Notes: generated by a model not told the origin, from the letters alone. 64,000 bases of DNA from Arthrobacter crystallopoietes (GCF_017603825.1 NZ_CP072014.1:1550001-1614000), one strand, 5' to 3'. Shown: positions 27,902 to 37,164, numbered from the stretch's first letter. Numbers and translations are program-made.

Positions 27902-28864
27902 ATGACGATTACTGCTGCCGCCGACGGCTCTGCCCTCGGCAACCCGGGCCCTGCTGGCTGGGCCTGGTACATTGACGAAAATTCCTGGGCAGCTGGAGGT
28001 TGGCCGCACGGAACCAACAACCAGGGCGAGCTCATGGCGGTGCTCGATTTGTTCCGTGCCACCGAGCACCTGCCGGAAGAGCCCCTGCACATCCTCTGCG
28101 ACAGCCAGTACGTCATCAACTGCATCACTAAATGGATGCCGGGCTGGAAACGCAAGGGCTGGCGCAAGGCCGACGGCAAAGCCGTACTCAACGTGGACCT
28201 CCTCAAGCAGATCGACCAGGTCATCAAAGGCCGCAGCTACAAATTCGAATGGGTGAAGGGCCATGCCGGGCATGACCTGAACGAAGCAGCCGATGTCCGC
28301 GCCCGGGCAGTTGCCTTGGCTTTCCAAAACGGATCGGTTATTCCCCACGGGCCAGGATTCCAAGGCCGGGCGGCCTCAGCCGCAGCGGATACTCCCGCCG
28401 TCACCCAATCGGCCGTCCGAGTTCCGGAGCCCCGTCTGGCTCAGCGGGCGGAGAGCCCTGAGAGCCCGGAACCCGATCTGTTCTCTGAGCTGGAGGACTT
28501 CTCCGCGGAGGACACGCAGGAACCTGTCGAGGAACTGATCGTCAGGCTGGAACAGGAACTCCTCAGCCCCGGTACACGCGCCGACTTCGGACGTCTTGCC
28601 GTGCTCTTGCACCCGGACTTCACCGAGATTGGGCAGTCGGGCCGGATGTGGACCAGGGACGACACGATCAGCGCGCTCCAGGGGGATCCGGAGACGGAAG
28701 CAACCGTGGAGGTCTTCGCCGCTGAACGGCTTGGCGAAGACAGCGTCCTGCTGACTTACCGCAGCAGCTCGCGCACCGGCTCGGCTCTGCGCAGCTCACT
28801 GTGGCTCCGCGAGGGGGAACAGTGGCGGCTGCGGTTCCATCAGGGAACGCCGGAACAGAGCTGA
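27902..28864 (+). CDS. Ribonuclease HI with C-terminal NTF2/DUF4440-like domain
   Basis: A 320-aa protein. Residues 1-145 are RNase HI, which cuts the RNA strand of RNA-DNA hybrids. The four acidic residues are visible: Asp in AAADGSALGNPG, Glu in NNQGELMAVL, Asp in ILCDSQYVIN and Asp in LNEAADVRAR, with His in WVKGHAGHD. A Pro/Glu/Ser linker (about 150-200) leads to a ~115-residue domain (EELIVRLEQELLSPGTRADF, LLHPDFTEIGQSGRMWTRDD, WLREGEQWRLRFHQGTP) of the SnoaL/DUF4440 NTF2-like fold. ATG 27902 has GGAG five bases upstream; ATG 27893 is a possible alternative. Confidence 0.87.
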   Translation: MTITAAADGSALGNPGPAGWAWYIDENSWAAGGWPHGTNNQGELMAVLDLFRATEHLPEEPLHILCDSQYVINCITKWMPGWKRKGWRKADGKAVLNVDLLKQIDQVIKGRSYKFEWVKGHAGHDLNEAADVRARAVALAFQNGSVIPHGPGFQGRAASAAADTPAVTQSAVRVPEPRLAQRAESPESPEPDLFSELEDFSAEDTQEPVEELIVRLEQELLSPGTRADFGRLAVLLHPDFTEIGQSGRMWTRDDTISALQGDPETEATVEVFAAERLGEDSVLLTYRSSSRTGSALRSSLWLREGEQWRLRFHQGTPEQS

Positions 28865-28921
28865 CAGGCAGCGGCGGCGCGGGGTCCAGCTGGGGGATTC
28901 CGGCCCGACTGCGGTTCTTGG

Positions 28922-29212
28922 TCAGGCCATGAACATGCGCGCGTTGGCTTCTTCGGCCTGAGCATACTGCTGCGACGCCTGGGCCAGTGCCGTATTGATG
29001 CTGGCCAGGGACTCTTCAACCTTCAGCTGTGTTGCACGCCAGTCAGTGATCAACTGCTGGAAGTTCGCGGAAGCGGAGCCCGTCCACAGTGATTCCAGTT
29101 CCCGCAGCCCGGACTGCATGGTGTTTACCTCGGCCTGCAGGCGTCCGATAGTGCCCTGGACCGCCATACTCTTGGCGTTCAAGGCCTCACTGTCCACATG
29201 GAATACAGCCAT
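28922..29212 (-). CDS. WXG100-family (ESAT-6-like) protein
   Basis: A 96-aa helical hairpin with the central W-x-G turn (ELESLWTGSASANFQQLI) and the expected flanking helices. Such proteins are substrates of type VII (ESX) secretion and usually dimerise. No EccC ATPase, membrane component or paired WXG partner is near, so it is an orphan here. No Y-x-x-x-D/E export motif is clear; the tail has YAQAEEANARMF, which could serve. Confidence 0.88.
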   Translation of the reverse strand: MAVFHVDSEALNAKSMAVQGTIGRLQAEVNTMQSGLRELESLWTGSASANFQQLITDWRATQLKVEESLASINTALAQASQQYAQAEEANARMFMA

Positions 29213-29367
29213 GATGTTCCCTTCGAAGTAGTTGATCCAACCGATACTTCGAGGGTAAGGAGCGTAAGGAGTGCAGACGAGGGGTCCGGCTGCGATTGTG
29301 GATAACGCAGAGTTGCAGCACGAAAGTGGAGGAGCACAGTCTCGCGGCTTTTTCGGCTTCCACCGGG

Positions 29368-29394
29368 CCCAGGGAACCGTTTACTGTCCCTGGG
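29368..29394 (-). terminator. Hairpin directly after the histidine kinase stop
   Basis: CCCAGGGA (29368-29375) pairs with TCCCTGGG (29387-29394) around an 11-nt loop. The stem abuts the TAA stop codon of the kinase. No T tract is evident. Confidence 0.55.
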
Positions 29395-30849
29395 TTAGCT
29401 GTATTCGAAGACGCTGCGGTCGTCATCGGGTGCTGGCTCATATGGAATCCGGATGGACATGGTCGCCCCGCCGCCTTCCGTGTCGAGCAATCGCACAGTG
29501 CCGTCATGCTGGGCGACCAGCGCCGCGACGATGGCCAGGCCAAGTCCGGTCCCGCCGGTCTCGCGGTAGCGTGAGGAATCCGCGCGGTAGAAGCGTTCGA
29601 AAACCCTGGCTGCTTCTTCCTCCGATATCCCGGGACCGTGGTCGCGGACCTCGATCACGGAGTCCTTTTTGTCGTCGATGACTGGTTCAACACCCACCGC
29701 GATTTCGATCGGCGATCCTTCAGGCGTATAGCGCAGTGCGTTGGTCATCAAGTTCGCCACGACCTGACGCAGCCTTCCTTCGTCCCCGACGATGGGCGCT
29801 GGCTGGGGCGCAGCGCCGTCGAGCCCGATGACCTTGATATCCCGGTCCGGGGCGCTGGCACGGGCATCCATGGCGGCATCGTTGCCGAGTAGCAGCAGGT
29901 CCAACGGCTTTGCCTCCAGCGGACGCTGTTCGTCCACGCGCGCGAGCGTGAGCAGGTCTTCCACGAGCTGGCCCATCCTGGTGGCCTCGCTCTCGATCCT
30001 GCCCATGGCCGCGCCGACGTCGTCTTGGCTTTGCAAGGCGCCGTGGCGGTAGAGCTCCGAGAATCCGCGGATGGTCACCAGTGGAGTGCGCAGTTCATGG
30101 GAAGCGTCCGCGACGAACTGGCGCATGCGCTTTTCGGAAGCTGCGCGGCCGGCGAAGGCGGATTCGATGTGGGCGAGCATAGCGTTGAGCGAACTGGAAA
30201 GCTTGCCGATCTCCGTGTTCGGGTTGCTCACTTCAACACGTCGGGTCAGGTCGCCGGCGGCGATGGCTGCAGCAGTTTTTTCAACCGTGCTGAGAGGCTT
30301 GAACGCGCGCGTTATAGCCAACCAGGCGATGGCTGATGCCGCCGCCGTAGCGAACAGGCCGAGCAGAAGACTCAGCGCCGTCGCCGTCTCAACCGTCGTT
30401 TCCACTTCCTCATATGAAGCTGCGATAGTGACTGTGCCGAGTTGATTTTGCAAGGGATATACATAGGCTCGCCAGCGAGGACTGTCCGGATCCTCACTTT
30501 CCACGGTGTACCAGAATCCTCTTGGATGTTGACGGACGTCCTCATATGTCCATCTTCGAAGGGCAGGAACATCTTTACTGGTCTGGGGAGTTTCCTTGGC
30601 AATGGCGCCATCAGGAAGAAGCATCAACCCGTGGTAGTCCCCGAGAGGAACTGCCCCTGAGGGGGACAACAATGCGACACTCATGCTTCCGGCGTTGGCC
30701 TTCAGCGTTTGGTCCAATCTGTTGATCAGGTCATTTTTCAGGAACGCGATGGTCAGCGCTGACGTCAGTGCGATGGTAGCGGCCATCAGCACACAGATGA
30801 TTGCGACCAACTGTGTGCGAAGCGAGGCCGACTTCCACCGTTGGATCAC
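29395..30849 (-). CDS. Two-component sensor histidine kinase
   Basis: A 484-aa membrane kinase. Helix 1 (about 13-35, LVAIICVLMAATIALTSALT), an extracytoplasmic sensor (about 36-165), helix 2 (about 168-190), HAMP (RAFKPLSTVEKTAAAIAAGD), HisKA with phospho-His in VADASHELRTPLVT, then HATPase with N, G1 and G2 boxes (VANLMTNALRYTPEG, VRDHGPGISEE, GGTGLGLAIVAALV). It is similar to TcrY/PrrB-type kinases of actinobacteria; signal unknown. GTG 30849 lies 2 bp after the regulator stop, so the pair is tightly coupled. Confidence 0.93.
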   Translation of the reverse strand: MIQRWKSASLRTQLVAIICVLMAATIALTSALTIAFLKNDLINRLDQTLKANAGSMSVALLSPSGAVPLGDYHGLMLLPDGAIAKETPQTSKDVPALRRWTYEDVRQHPRGFWYTVESEDPDSPRWRAYVYPLQNQLGTVTIAASYEEVETTVETATALSLLLGLFATAAASAIAWLAITRAFKPLSTVEKTAAAIAAGDLTRRVEVSNPNTEIGKLSSSLNAMLAHIESAFAGRAASEKRMRQFVADASHELRTPLVTIRGFSELYRHGALQSQDDVGAAMGRIESEATRMGQLVEDLLTLARVDEQRPLEAKPLDLLLLGNDAAMDARASAPDRDIKVIGLDGAAPQPAPIVGDEGRLRQVVANLMTNALRYTPEGSPIEIAVGVEPVIDDKKDSVIEVRDHGPGISEEEAARVFERFYRADSSRYRETGGTGLGLAIVAALVAQHDGTVRLLDTEGGGATMSIRIPYEPAPDDDRSVFEYS

Positions 30850-30851
30850 GA

Positions 30852-31580
30852 TCAGCGCTTTTCCGCCGTGCGCAGCAGGTACCCCACACCACGCTTGGTC
30901 TGAATGAGTGCCGGAGCCTCGGGATTGGCGTCGATCTTCCGGCGCAGGTAGGAGATGTAGGATTCCACGATGGACGCGTCGCCGTTGAAGTCATACTCCC
31001 AGACATGATCCAGGATCTGCGCCTTGGAGAGCACCCGGTTGGGGTTCAGCATCAGGTAGCGCAGCAGCTTGAATTCGGTAGGTGAGAGGTCGATGACCAG
31101 CCCGCCCCGGCGGACTTCGTGCGCGTCGTCGTCGAGTTCAAGGTCGTCTACCTGGATGACGGCGTCGTCTTCGAGCAGCGGCTGGGTGCGGCGCAGCACG
31201 GCGCGGATCCGGGCCACCACCTCGTCCAGGCTGAAGGGCTTGGTCACATAGTCATCGCCGCCGACGGTCAGGCCGGTGACTTTGTCATCGGTGTCGTCGC
31301 GGGCCGTGAGGAAGACGACCGGGAAATGGCGCCCGGCCGCGCGCAACCGCCGCGTCACCGTGAAACCGTCCATGTCCGGCAGCATGACGTCCAGCACCGC
31401 CAGGTCAGGGTTGTGTTCTTCCGCGGCAGCGAGGGCATCACGGCCGTTTGCGGCGGCAACAACTTCGAACCCGGCAAAGCGCAGGGAGGTTGAAAGCAGT
31501 TCCCGAATGTTCGGTTCGTCGTCAACTACGAGCAGTTTTGCTTCAGGTTCCTTTTTCTTCACGCTTGTCAGTATGCTCAC
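30852..31580 (-). CDS. Two-component response regulator, OmpR/PhoB family
   Basis: A 242-aa regulator. The receiver domain (KLLVVDDEPNIRELLSTSLR; phospho-Asp in LAVLDVMLPDMDGF; VVFLTARDD; GDDYVTKPFSLDEV with Lys) is joined to a winged-helix output domain (LELDDDAHEVRRGGLVIDLS, PTEFKLLRYLMLNPNRVLSK, ESYISYLRRKID, RGVGYLLR). The start is uncertain: GTG 31580 (VSILTSVKKKEPE) is used, with GTG 31562 and ATG 31613 as options, none with a strong ribosome site. It precedes the kinase gene by 2 bp. Confidence 0.92.
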   Translation of the reverse strand: MSILTSVKKKEPEAKLLVVDDEPNIRELLSTSLRFAGFEVVAAANGRDALAAAEEHNPDLAVLDVMLPDMDGFTVTRRLRAAGRHFPVVFLTARDDTDDKVTGLTVGGDDYVTKPFSLDEVVARIRAVLRRTQPLLEDDAVIQVDDLELDDDAHEVRRGGLVIDLSPTEFKLLRYLMLNPNRVLSKAQILDHVWEYDFNGDASIVESYISYLRRKIDANPEAPALIQTKRGVGYLLRTAEKR

Positions 31581-31684
31581 AGATTCTGGGAGTTGTCTGT
31601 ACATTCCTTGGATGCTGGCCCGATGCCAGCCGTTACTCAGCCGTAAGGGATCACGACGGCGAGGCCTTCTAATTCTGCGGACGT

Positions 31685-32533
31685 CTAAGCATTTGGTTCT
31701 CTCGCCCCGTCGCGCCGGCTGAAAATCTCTACCGGGGCGAGCGTTCCACTGCGGATCGCTTGGACGAGGTGTCCCAGCCGCACGGGTCCTTCCGGCCCTA
31801 GAACCATCCGCATTCCGGCCAGCCGGGGATCGTCGTCTGCCAGCCGGGCCTGTGCACGGGTCAGGAATTCCAGCGCGAAACCGTGCCGGTTGCGCTCGCC
31901 CGTCACGGTGAAACCGGCTTCCTCCAGCTCCCGTATATAGTCCAGGGGCGAACGGAGGAAGGACGTTTCGGCGCTCGCCGCCCACGGCAGGGGGAACTGC
32001 GGTTCGCCCTCCCCGGTGAGCATGATGTCGTAGACCGCGAAGACTCCGCCGCGCCTGAGAACTCGGTGGACTTCGCGGAATAAGGCATCTTTGGGTTCGA
32101 CGTTCATGCCGACGTGCATCATCGTTGCCGCGTCGAATTCGCCGTCGCTGAAGGGGAGGTCCAGGCCGCTGGCCTCGGAGAAACTGACCAGGCCGGCCAA
32201 GCCGCAGCGCCGCGTCAGGGATTGGGCCGTGGTCACGAAAGACGGGGTAAGATCCACGCCGTGTACCGTGGCGCCGAACCGGTGCGCGAACAAGCGTGCC
32301 GGTCCGCCGATGCCCGAGCCGATGTCCAGCACCCGCATGCCGCTGCGGATGCCGGTGCCGCGGGCCACGTTCTCGGCAGCTTCGGCACCGCCGACATGGA
32401 ATTGGTCCACCGCGGCCAAATCGTCCGGCTCGAAATGGTCCGGGTCGAGACCGACAGCGGCTACCCCCGCGAGGATGGCATCCTCCAGACCCGGCTTCCC
32501 GTAATGCTCGGCGACAACTTGTTCAGCGCCCAC
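31685..32533 (-). CDS. Class I SAM-dependent methyltransferase
   Basis: A 282-aa protein with motif I in MRVLDIGSGIGGPARLFAHR, the acidic motif II residue in VHGVDLTPSFV, and a methyltransferase_11-type core (LPFSDGEFDAATMMHVGMNV, REVHRVLRRGGVFAVYDI). The N-terminal DQFHVGGAEAAENVARG is shared with sarcosine/dimethylglycine and related small-molecule methyltransferases. Substrate unknown. Confidence 0.85.
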   Translation of the reverse strand: MGAEQVVAEHYGKPGLEDAILAGVAAVGLDPDHFEPDDLAAVDQFHVGGAEAAENVARGTGIRSGMRVLDIGSGIGGPARLFAHRFGATVHGVDLTPSFVTTAQSLTRRCGLAGLVSFSEASGLDLPFSDGEFDAATMMHVGMNVEPKDALFREVHRVLRRGGVFAVYDIMLTGEGEPQFPLPWAASAETSFLRSPLDYIRELEEAGFTVTGERNRHGFALEFLTRAQARLADDDPRLAGMRMVLGPEGPVRLGHLVQAIRSGTLAPVEIFSRRDGAREPNA

Positions 32534-32596
32534 GGCGGCCTCCCCACTCGTTTGGATGGCTGAAATCTTACGCCCCGGCGGCGTCTCCGGACCGGC

Positions 32597-34246
32597 TCAG
32601 CTCCCCGTCTTTCCAACATCTTTGGCATCGAGAATGGTGTAGGCGTAACCCTGTTCCGCGAGGAAGCGCTGGCGTTTGGCGGCAAATTCCTGGTCCAGCG
32701 TCTCCCTCGCCACCACGGTGTAGAACCGCGCAGCCCGGCCGTCCGACTTGGGCCGCAGCAGCCGTCCCAGCCGCTGGGCTTCCTCCTGCCGCGAGCCGAA
32801 CGAACCGGAAACCTGGATCGCCACCGACGCTTCGGGCAGATCGATCGAGAAGTTCGCCACCTTGGAAACCACCAGGGTGTGCAGGGAGCCGGACCGGAAC
32901 TCGTCGAAGAGCCGCTGGCGCTCCTTCACCGAGGTTTCGCCCTTGATCAACGGCGCGGCCAGCCGTTCAGCGAGCTCGTCCAGCTGGTCGATGTACTGCC
33001 CGATCACCAGCAGCTGCTCGCCCTTGTGGTGGGTCACCAGCTGCTCCACCACCGAGTTCTTGGTATCGGACGTCGCGCAGAGACGGTACTTGTCGGCGTC
33101 GTCGGCCATCGCGTACGCCGTACGCTCGTCGCGCGGCAGATCCACCCGCACCTCCACGCAGTCTGCCGGCGCAATGTAGCCCTGCGCCTCGATGTCCTTC
33201 CATGGGGCGTCATAACGCTTAGGCCCGATCAGCGAGAACACCTCGCCCTCACGGCCGTCCTCGCGCACCAGCGTCGCCGTCAGGCCGAGCCGCCGCCGGG
33301 CCTGCAGATCCGCAGTCATCCGGAAGATCGGCGCCGGCAGCAGGTGCACCTCGTCGTAAATGATCAGACCCCAGTCATTGTTGTCCACCAGCTCCAGATG
33401 CGGATAGAGGCCGCCGCGGCGCAGCGTGAGCACCTGGTACGTAGCGATGGTCACCGGGCGCACCTCCTTGAGCGAGCCCGAGTATTCGCCGATCTCGTCC
33501 TCCGTGAGCGTGGTGCGCTTGAGCAGCTCGTCCTTCCACTGCCGCGCGGAGACCGTGTTGGTCACCAGGATCAGCGTGGTGGTCTGGCTCGTGGCCATCG
33601 CCGCGGCGCCCACCAGCGTTTTGCCCGCACCGCAGGGCAGAACAACGACGCCGGAACCGCCGGCCCAGAAGTTCTCCGTTGCCACCTGCTGGTAGGGGCG
33701 GAGCTTCCAACCGTTCTCTTCCAGCGCGATCGGATGCGGCGTGCCGTCCACGTAACCGGCCAGGTCCTCGGCGGGCCAGCCGAGTTTAAGCAGCAACTGC
33801 TTGAGCTGGCCGCGCTGCGAGGAATGCACCACGGTGGTCTCGCCGTCGATCCGCGGGCCGAGCAGCGGTTGGATCTTCTTGGCGTGCATGACTTCCTCGA
33901 GCACCGGATAGTCGTCGGTGCGCAGCACGAGCCCGTGCTGCGGGTCTTTTTCCAGCCGCAGCCGCCCGTACCGGGACATCGTCTCTTCGATGTCGATCAG
34001 CAGTGCGTGCGGCACGGGGAAGCGCGAATACTGCAACAAGGTGTCCAGCACCTGCTCGGCATCCAGGCCGGCAGCGCGCGCGTTCCACAGCCCCAACGGC
34101 GTGATCCGGTAGCTGTGCATATGCTCCGGTGCGCGCTCGAGTTCGGCGAAGGCCGCGATGGCGTGGCGCGCCTCGGTGGCCTGCTCATGGTCGACCTCCA
34201 GCAGGATGGTCTTGTCGCTCTGGACGATCAGCGGCCCGTCAGCCAT
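32597..34246 (-). CDS. DNA repair helicase XPB (bacterial)
   Basis: A 549-aa SF2 helicase of the XPB/Rad25 group. The N-terminal damage-recognition-like domain includes LLIDIEETMSRYGRLRLEKD. Walker A is VLPCGAGKTLVGAAAM, the DExH box is IIYDEVHLLPAPIF, followed by LTATLVREDGREGEVF, which contains the RED motif of XPB. Motif VI is SFGSRQEEAQRLGRLLRPKS. It unwinds DNA 3' to 5'; in mycobacteria a homologue exists beside a protein like the next gene. ATG 34246 has GAGGAG upstream and overlaps the end of that gene by 8 bp. Confidence 0.93.
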   Translation of the reverse strand: MADGPLIVQSDKTILLEVDHEQATEARHAIAAFAELERAPEHMHSYRITPLGLWNARAAGLDAEQVLDTLLQYSRFPVPHALLIDIEETMSRYGRLRLEKDPQHGLVLRTDDYPVLEEVMHAKKIQPLLGPRIDGETTVVHSSQRGQLKQLLLKLGWPAEDLAGYVDGTPHPIALEENGWKLRPYQQVATENFWAGGSGVVVLPCGAGKTLVGAAAMATSQTTTLILVTNTVSARQWKDELLKRTTLTEDEIGEYSGSLKEVRPVTIATYQVLTLRRGGLYPHLELVDNNDWGLIIYDEVHLLPAPIFRMTADLQARRRLGLTATLVREDGREGEVFSLIGPKRYDAPWKDIEAQGYIAPADCVEVRVDLPRDERTAYAMADDADKYRLCATSDTKNSVVEQLVTHHKGEQLLVIGQYIDQLDELAERLAAPLIKGETSVKERQRLFDEFRSGSLHTLVVSKVANFSIDLPEASVAIQVSGSFGSRQEEAQRLGRLLRPKSDGRAARFYTVVARETLDQEFAAKRQRFLAEQGYAYTILDAKDVGKTGS

Positions 34247-36842
34247 CGGTGGTGCTCCTCTTCTTGCCGCCAGCCTCATCGACCAGCTCAATGTCCATCA
34301 CGCGGTGGATCGAGACCACGCGCTCGCTGTCGCGCCGCGCGTCGAAGACCCGCAGCCGCCCGCCGCCCACGGAAAGCGGCTGCAGGATTTCGCGCCGGTG
34401 GGTCCCGTTGGGCTCCACAAATCCGATCCGGACCAGCTGCTTGAGCCGGATCGCCTTGCGCAGGGTCTCCAAGGCCAGCAGTGGTTCCGCCTCGGCGCCC
34501 GCGGCGGACTTGGCCGGCGTGCCGGCTCCGCGCAACCGGTCCAGCTGGGCCTGCAGGTCTTCGTCCATGAGCAGCCAAGGATTGGTCCGGACCGGGAACG
34601 ACGACGGCGCGCTGCCACCCACACGGCCAGCCTCACGGGACGCGGGGCTACTTCCCGCCACATCCCCCGCAGCGGTGAGGGCAACGCCGTCGTCGTCCTT
34701 ATCCGGTGCGGGGGAGTAGCCGAGCTCGCGCAGGGTGTGCAGCAGTTCGCGGGCGCTCGACTTCGACGCCAGCACGGTGGGCGCCAGCCTCCGCAGCCCC
34801 AGCAGCGCGGCCCGCGGATCCGTCAGCAACGCGTCCAGGAGGTCGGGGTCGTTGCTGCGCAAGTAGGCGGACATGCTGCCCACGCGGACGGCACCGTGCC
34901 GGGCCGCGGTGTCTTCGACAAGGTAGCGCAGTGGCTGCGGCACCTCGGTGGCCGAGTGGCGGGTCAGGAATTCGAGGATGCCCTCGGCGTCCTGCCCCGC
35001 ATCCAGGGCGCGGCGGACGGAATCCGCGGAGAACCGGTAGATGGCAGCCGGCCCCTGCCCCTCGGCGGTGGAAAGCAACGCCAGTTCGCGGTTCACCGCC
35101 GGCTCCAGGTAACCCGGGGCCACCGCGGTCAGGTCCGCCTGCAGCAGGAAGTGGCTCAGCGGTTCCGGCAGTTGCTTATCCAACAGTTCCGCGGCTTCCT
35201 CCGGCTCGCCGGCGGCCAGCGCGGCGCCCAGCTCGGTCAGCGCACCGGAGCCGAGCAGGCCCAGGCTCGCGGACTCAACCAGCATGCCCGGGACCAGACG
35301 CTCGAACCGGCGGCGGAGCCGCGGCTGGTGCCAGCAGAGGTAATCGGTCAGCAGGGATTCTGCCGGTGCCGCCACCGATGTGCCGTCGCCGATCGGGAGG
35401 GAGAGTTCGGCAAGGGCATCAAGCAAACGACGGCGGACGGCGGGTGCGTCGGGACGCGATGCTTCCGCGGCGAGGGCGTTAATGCCGGACCTCGCCGCGT
35501 CCGGCTGGGAGCCAGGCCGCACGCCTGGCCGTGAGTCTGGCCGGGAGCCCGGCTGGGCCGGGGAGCCCACCAACGCCGGCGCGCGGTCGAGTGCCAGCCA
35601 TGCCGTTGCCAGCAGCAGCCACTGATGGTGACGGTCAAGCGCGCCGTAAGTGCCGGCGTCGTTGGTCCTCCACTTACTGGTATCCACGTCCAAGGTGAGC
35701 AGCCCGGCCGCGGCAGTCAGCTCGAGCAGCCAGGACACCTCGGCGGTGTCGATGCGGAGCTCGTCCGCCAACCGCTTGATTTCGCGCACGCCGACACCTC
35801 CGGCACGCAGGGTTGCCACCGGTGTCGTGTCCGCGAGCACCAGGAGCTCGGAGACCAGCCGCAAGGTCTCGGCGACGGCGGAATAGGCGGCGTTGTCGCG
35901 CAGGCTGGAGCGTACCGTCAGCGCTGTCCCGGTGCCCCGCTTGGCGGCTTCCCTGCCCGTCCCGAGCCCGGGGGCCGAGGTTTCCCAGGGGTTGATCACG
36001 GCGCCGCCGCGGGCCGCGATCCCGGCGGCGCGCGGCAGTTCAACGTGGCTTGCGTCCACCGGCACCAGCAGGCCGCGGGCGAGTAGCCACTCCAGCGGCG
36101 AGGCCTCGGTATCGTGCACTGCCAGATTCCGGAGCGCCTGCGGGACTGTGCCTACCGGCGAGCGGCGGAACCGCTCCAGCAGCTGGGCGGCCTTCGGCGG
36201 CGCCTCAGCCAGCAGCGCATCCCAGGTGTCGGCGGCGGAGAGCCAGGATTCCAGGGCGCGGGCAGCGGCGGAAGCCTTGTCCGCCGGAGGCAGCGCAGGC
36301 TCGTCCACGGCGGGCAGCGGGTAGCCGGCGACCCTGAGGGCAGCGACGACGGCGACCATCCGTTCGCCCGCCTCGGCGCTCGCGGCGGCTAGCTTCGCGT
36401 AGGTGCGGCCCAGACCGGCCGGATAAGGACCAAGCACGTCAGGCAGGCTGGCCACCGGCAGGAACCCCGCCGACTGCTGATTTTCGGCAGAAGCCGGCAC
36501 CAGCAGGCTCAGCGAATGCAGCTTGGCGAGGAAGGCGTCCAGTTGGGGCTCGGCGGTGTTGCCCGGGGCAGAGACGAGCAGTGGTTTGAGTGCGTCCGCG
36601 TCGATGCCTGCGCCGGCGTCGACGTCGGTGGTCAGGACGATGGTTTCGAGCACGTCCAGCTCCGGCCGGGAGAGTTTCTCCAGCGCCCGCTGCAGGCTGA
36701 TTCTGGTGCAGGCCCGGGCGGCCAGAGCGGAAAAATCCGGAACCGGAGGCAAGCATAAATCCGGGCGGGCGCTCAGCAACGCCCGCAGCTGGCTGTCGCT
36801 GCGGGCAGCCAAATCATCGGCCAGCGCACGGATGGAGGACAT
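34239..36842 (-). CDS. Helicase-associated (XPB/Ssl2-like N-terminal, Helicase_C_3) protein
   Basis: An 867-aa, Leu/Ala-rich, mostly helical protein (SSIRALADDLAARSDSQLRA, LVHD-type repeats, FLTRHSATEVPQPLRYLVED, GSMSAYLRSNDPDLLDALLT) of the actinobacterial family annotated as helicase-associated or XPB/Ssl2-like. A WYL-like C-terminal segment is visible (LRKAIRLKQLVRIGFVEPNG, THRREILQPLSVGGGRLRVF, VVSIHRVMDIEL). It has no Walker motifs. The 8-bp overlap with the XPB gene makes a shared complex likely. Start ATG 36842 is chosen by length; no good ribosome site is seen. Confidence 0.82.
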   Translation of the reverse strand: MSSIRALADDLAARSDSQLRALLSARPDLCLPPVPDFSALAARACTRISLQRALEKLSRPELDVLETIVLTTDVDAGAGIDADALKPLLVSAPGNTAEPQLDAFLAKLHSLSLLVPASAENQQSAGFLPVASLPDVLGPYPAGLGRTYAKLAAASAEAGERMVAVVAALRVAGYPLPAVDEPALPPADKASAAARALESWLSAADTWDALLAEAPPKAAQLLERFRRSPVGTVPQALRNLAVHDTEASPLEWLLARGLLVPVDASHVELPRAAGIAARGGAVINPWETSAPGLGTGREAAKRGTGTALTVRSSLRDNAAYSAVAETLRLVSELLVLADTTPVATLRAGGVGVREIKRLADELRIDTAEVSWLLELTAAAGLLTLDVDTSKWRTNDAGTYGALDRHHQWLLLATAWLALDRAPALVGSPAQPGSRPDSRPGVRPGSQPDAARSGINALAAEASRPDAPAVRRRLLDALAELSLPIGDGTSVAAPAESLLTDYLCWHQPRLRRRFERLVPGMLVESASLGLLGSGALTELGAALAAGEPEEAAELLDKQLPEPLSHFLLQADLTAVAPGYLEPAVNRELALLSTAEGQGPAAIYRFSADSVRRALDAGQDAEGILEFLTRHSATEVPQPLRYLVEDTAARHGAVRVGSMSAYLRSNDPDLLDALLTDPRAALLGLRRLAPTVLASKSSARELLHTLRELGYSPAPDKDDDGVALTAAGDVAGSSPASREAGRVGGSAPSSFPVRTNPWLLMDEDLQAQLDRLRGAGTPAKSAAGAEAEPLLALETLRKAIRLKQLVRIGFVEPNGTHRREILQPLSVGGGRLRVFDARRDSERVVSIHRVMDIELVDEAGGKKRSTTDG

Positions 36843-36909
36843 CAGATTAACGTTACCCCGCCCGGCAAGCCCGTAGCCGGCTGGCGCGGATATCAACGCC
36901 GCAACAAGA

Positions 36910-37164
36910 TCAGAGGTTGCGCCGGCGCCTGATGCTGCGCAGGATCAGGAAGCCCATCAAGAGGAACGCCACGGGGAAACCGGTCCAGGCGATGGCCAGG
37001 AAACCGGGCCAGGCTTCGTTCCCGAAGAGGGCGCTGACCAGGATCACGGTCAGGCTGGCAAGCCCTGCGAGAGATACGACGGCGGCAATCGTCACCAAGG
37101 CGATCAGGAGCCTGCCCGTCTCCGGGCGGGCCGCGGAACTGGACGACGGAACAGGGGCGGACAT
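36910..37164 (-). CDS. Small two-helix membrane protein
   Basis: An 84-aa protein with helices at about 18-45 (LLIALVTIAAVVSLAGLASL) and 52-75 (FLAIAWTGFPVAFLLMGFLI) and a basic end (RSIRRRRNL). No family recognised. ATG 37164 is preferred to 37188, as the extra residues lack any pattern, but no ribosome site is clear. Confidence 0.55.
   Translation of the reverse strand: MSAPVPSSSSAARPETGRLLIALVTIAAVVSLAGLASLTVILVSALFGNEAWPGFLAIAWTGFPVAFLLMGFLILRSIRRRRNL

Noticed and set aside
28922-29212. WXG100 gene as evidence of a type VII secretion locus
   Set aside because: No EccB, EccC, EccD or mycosin-type gene flanks it.
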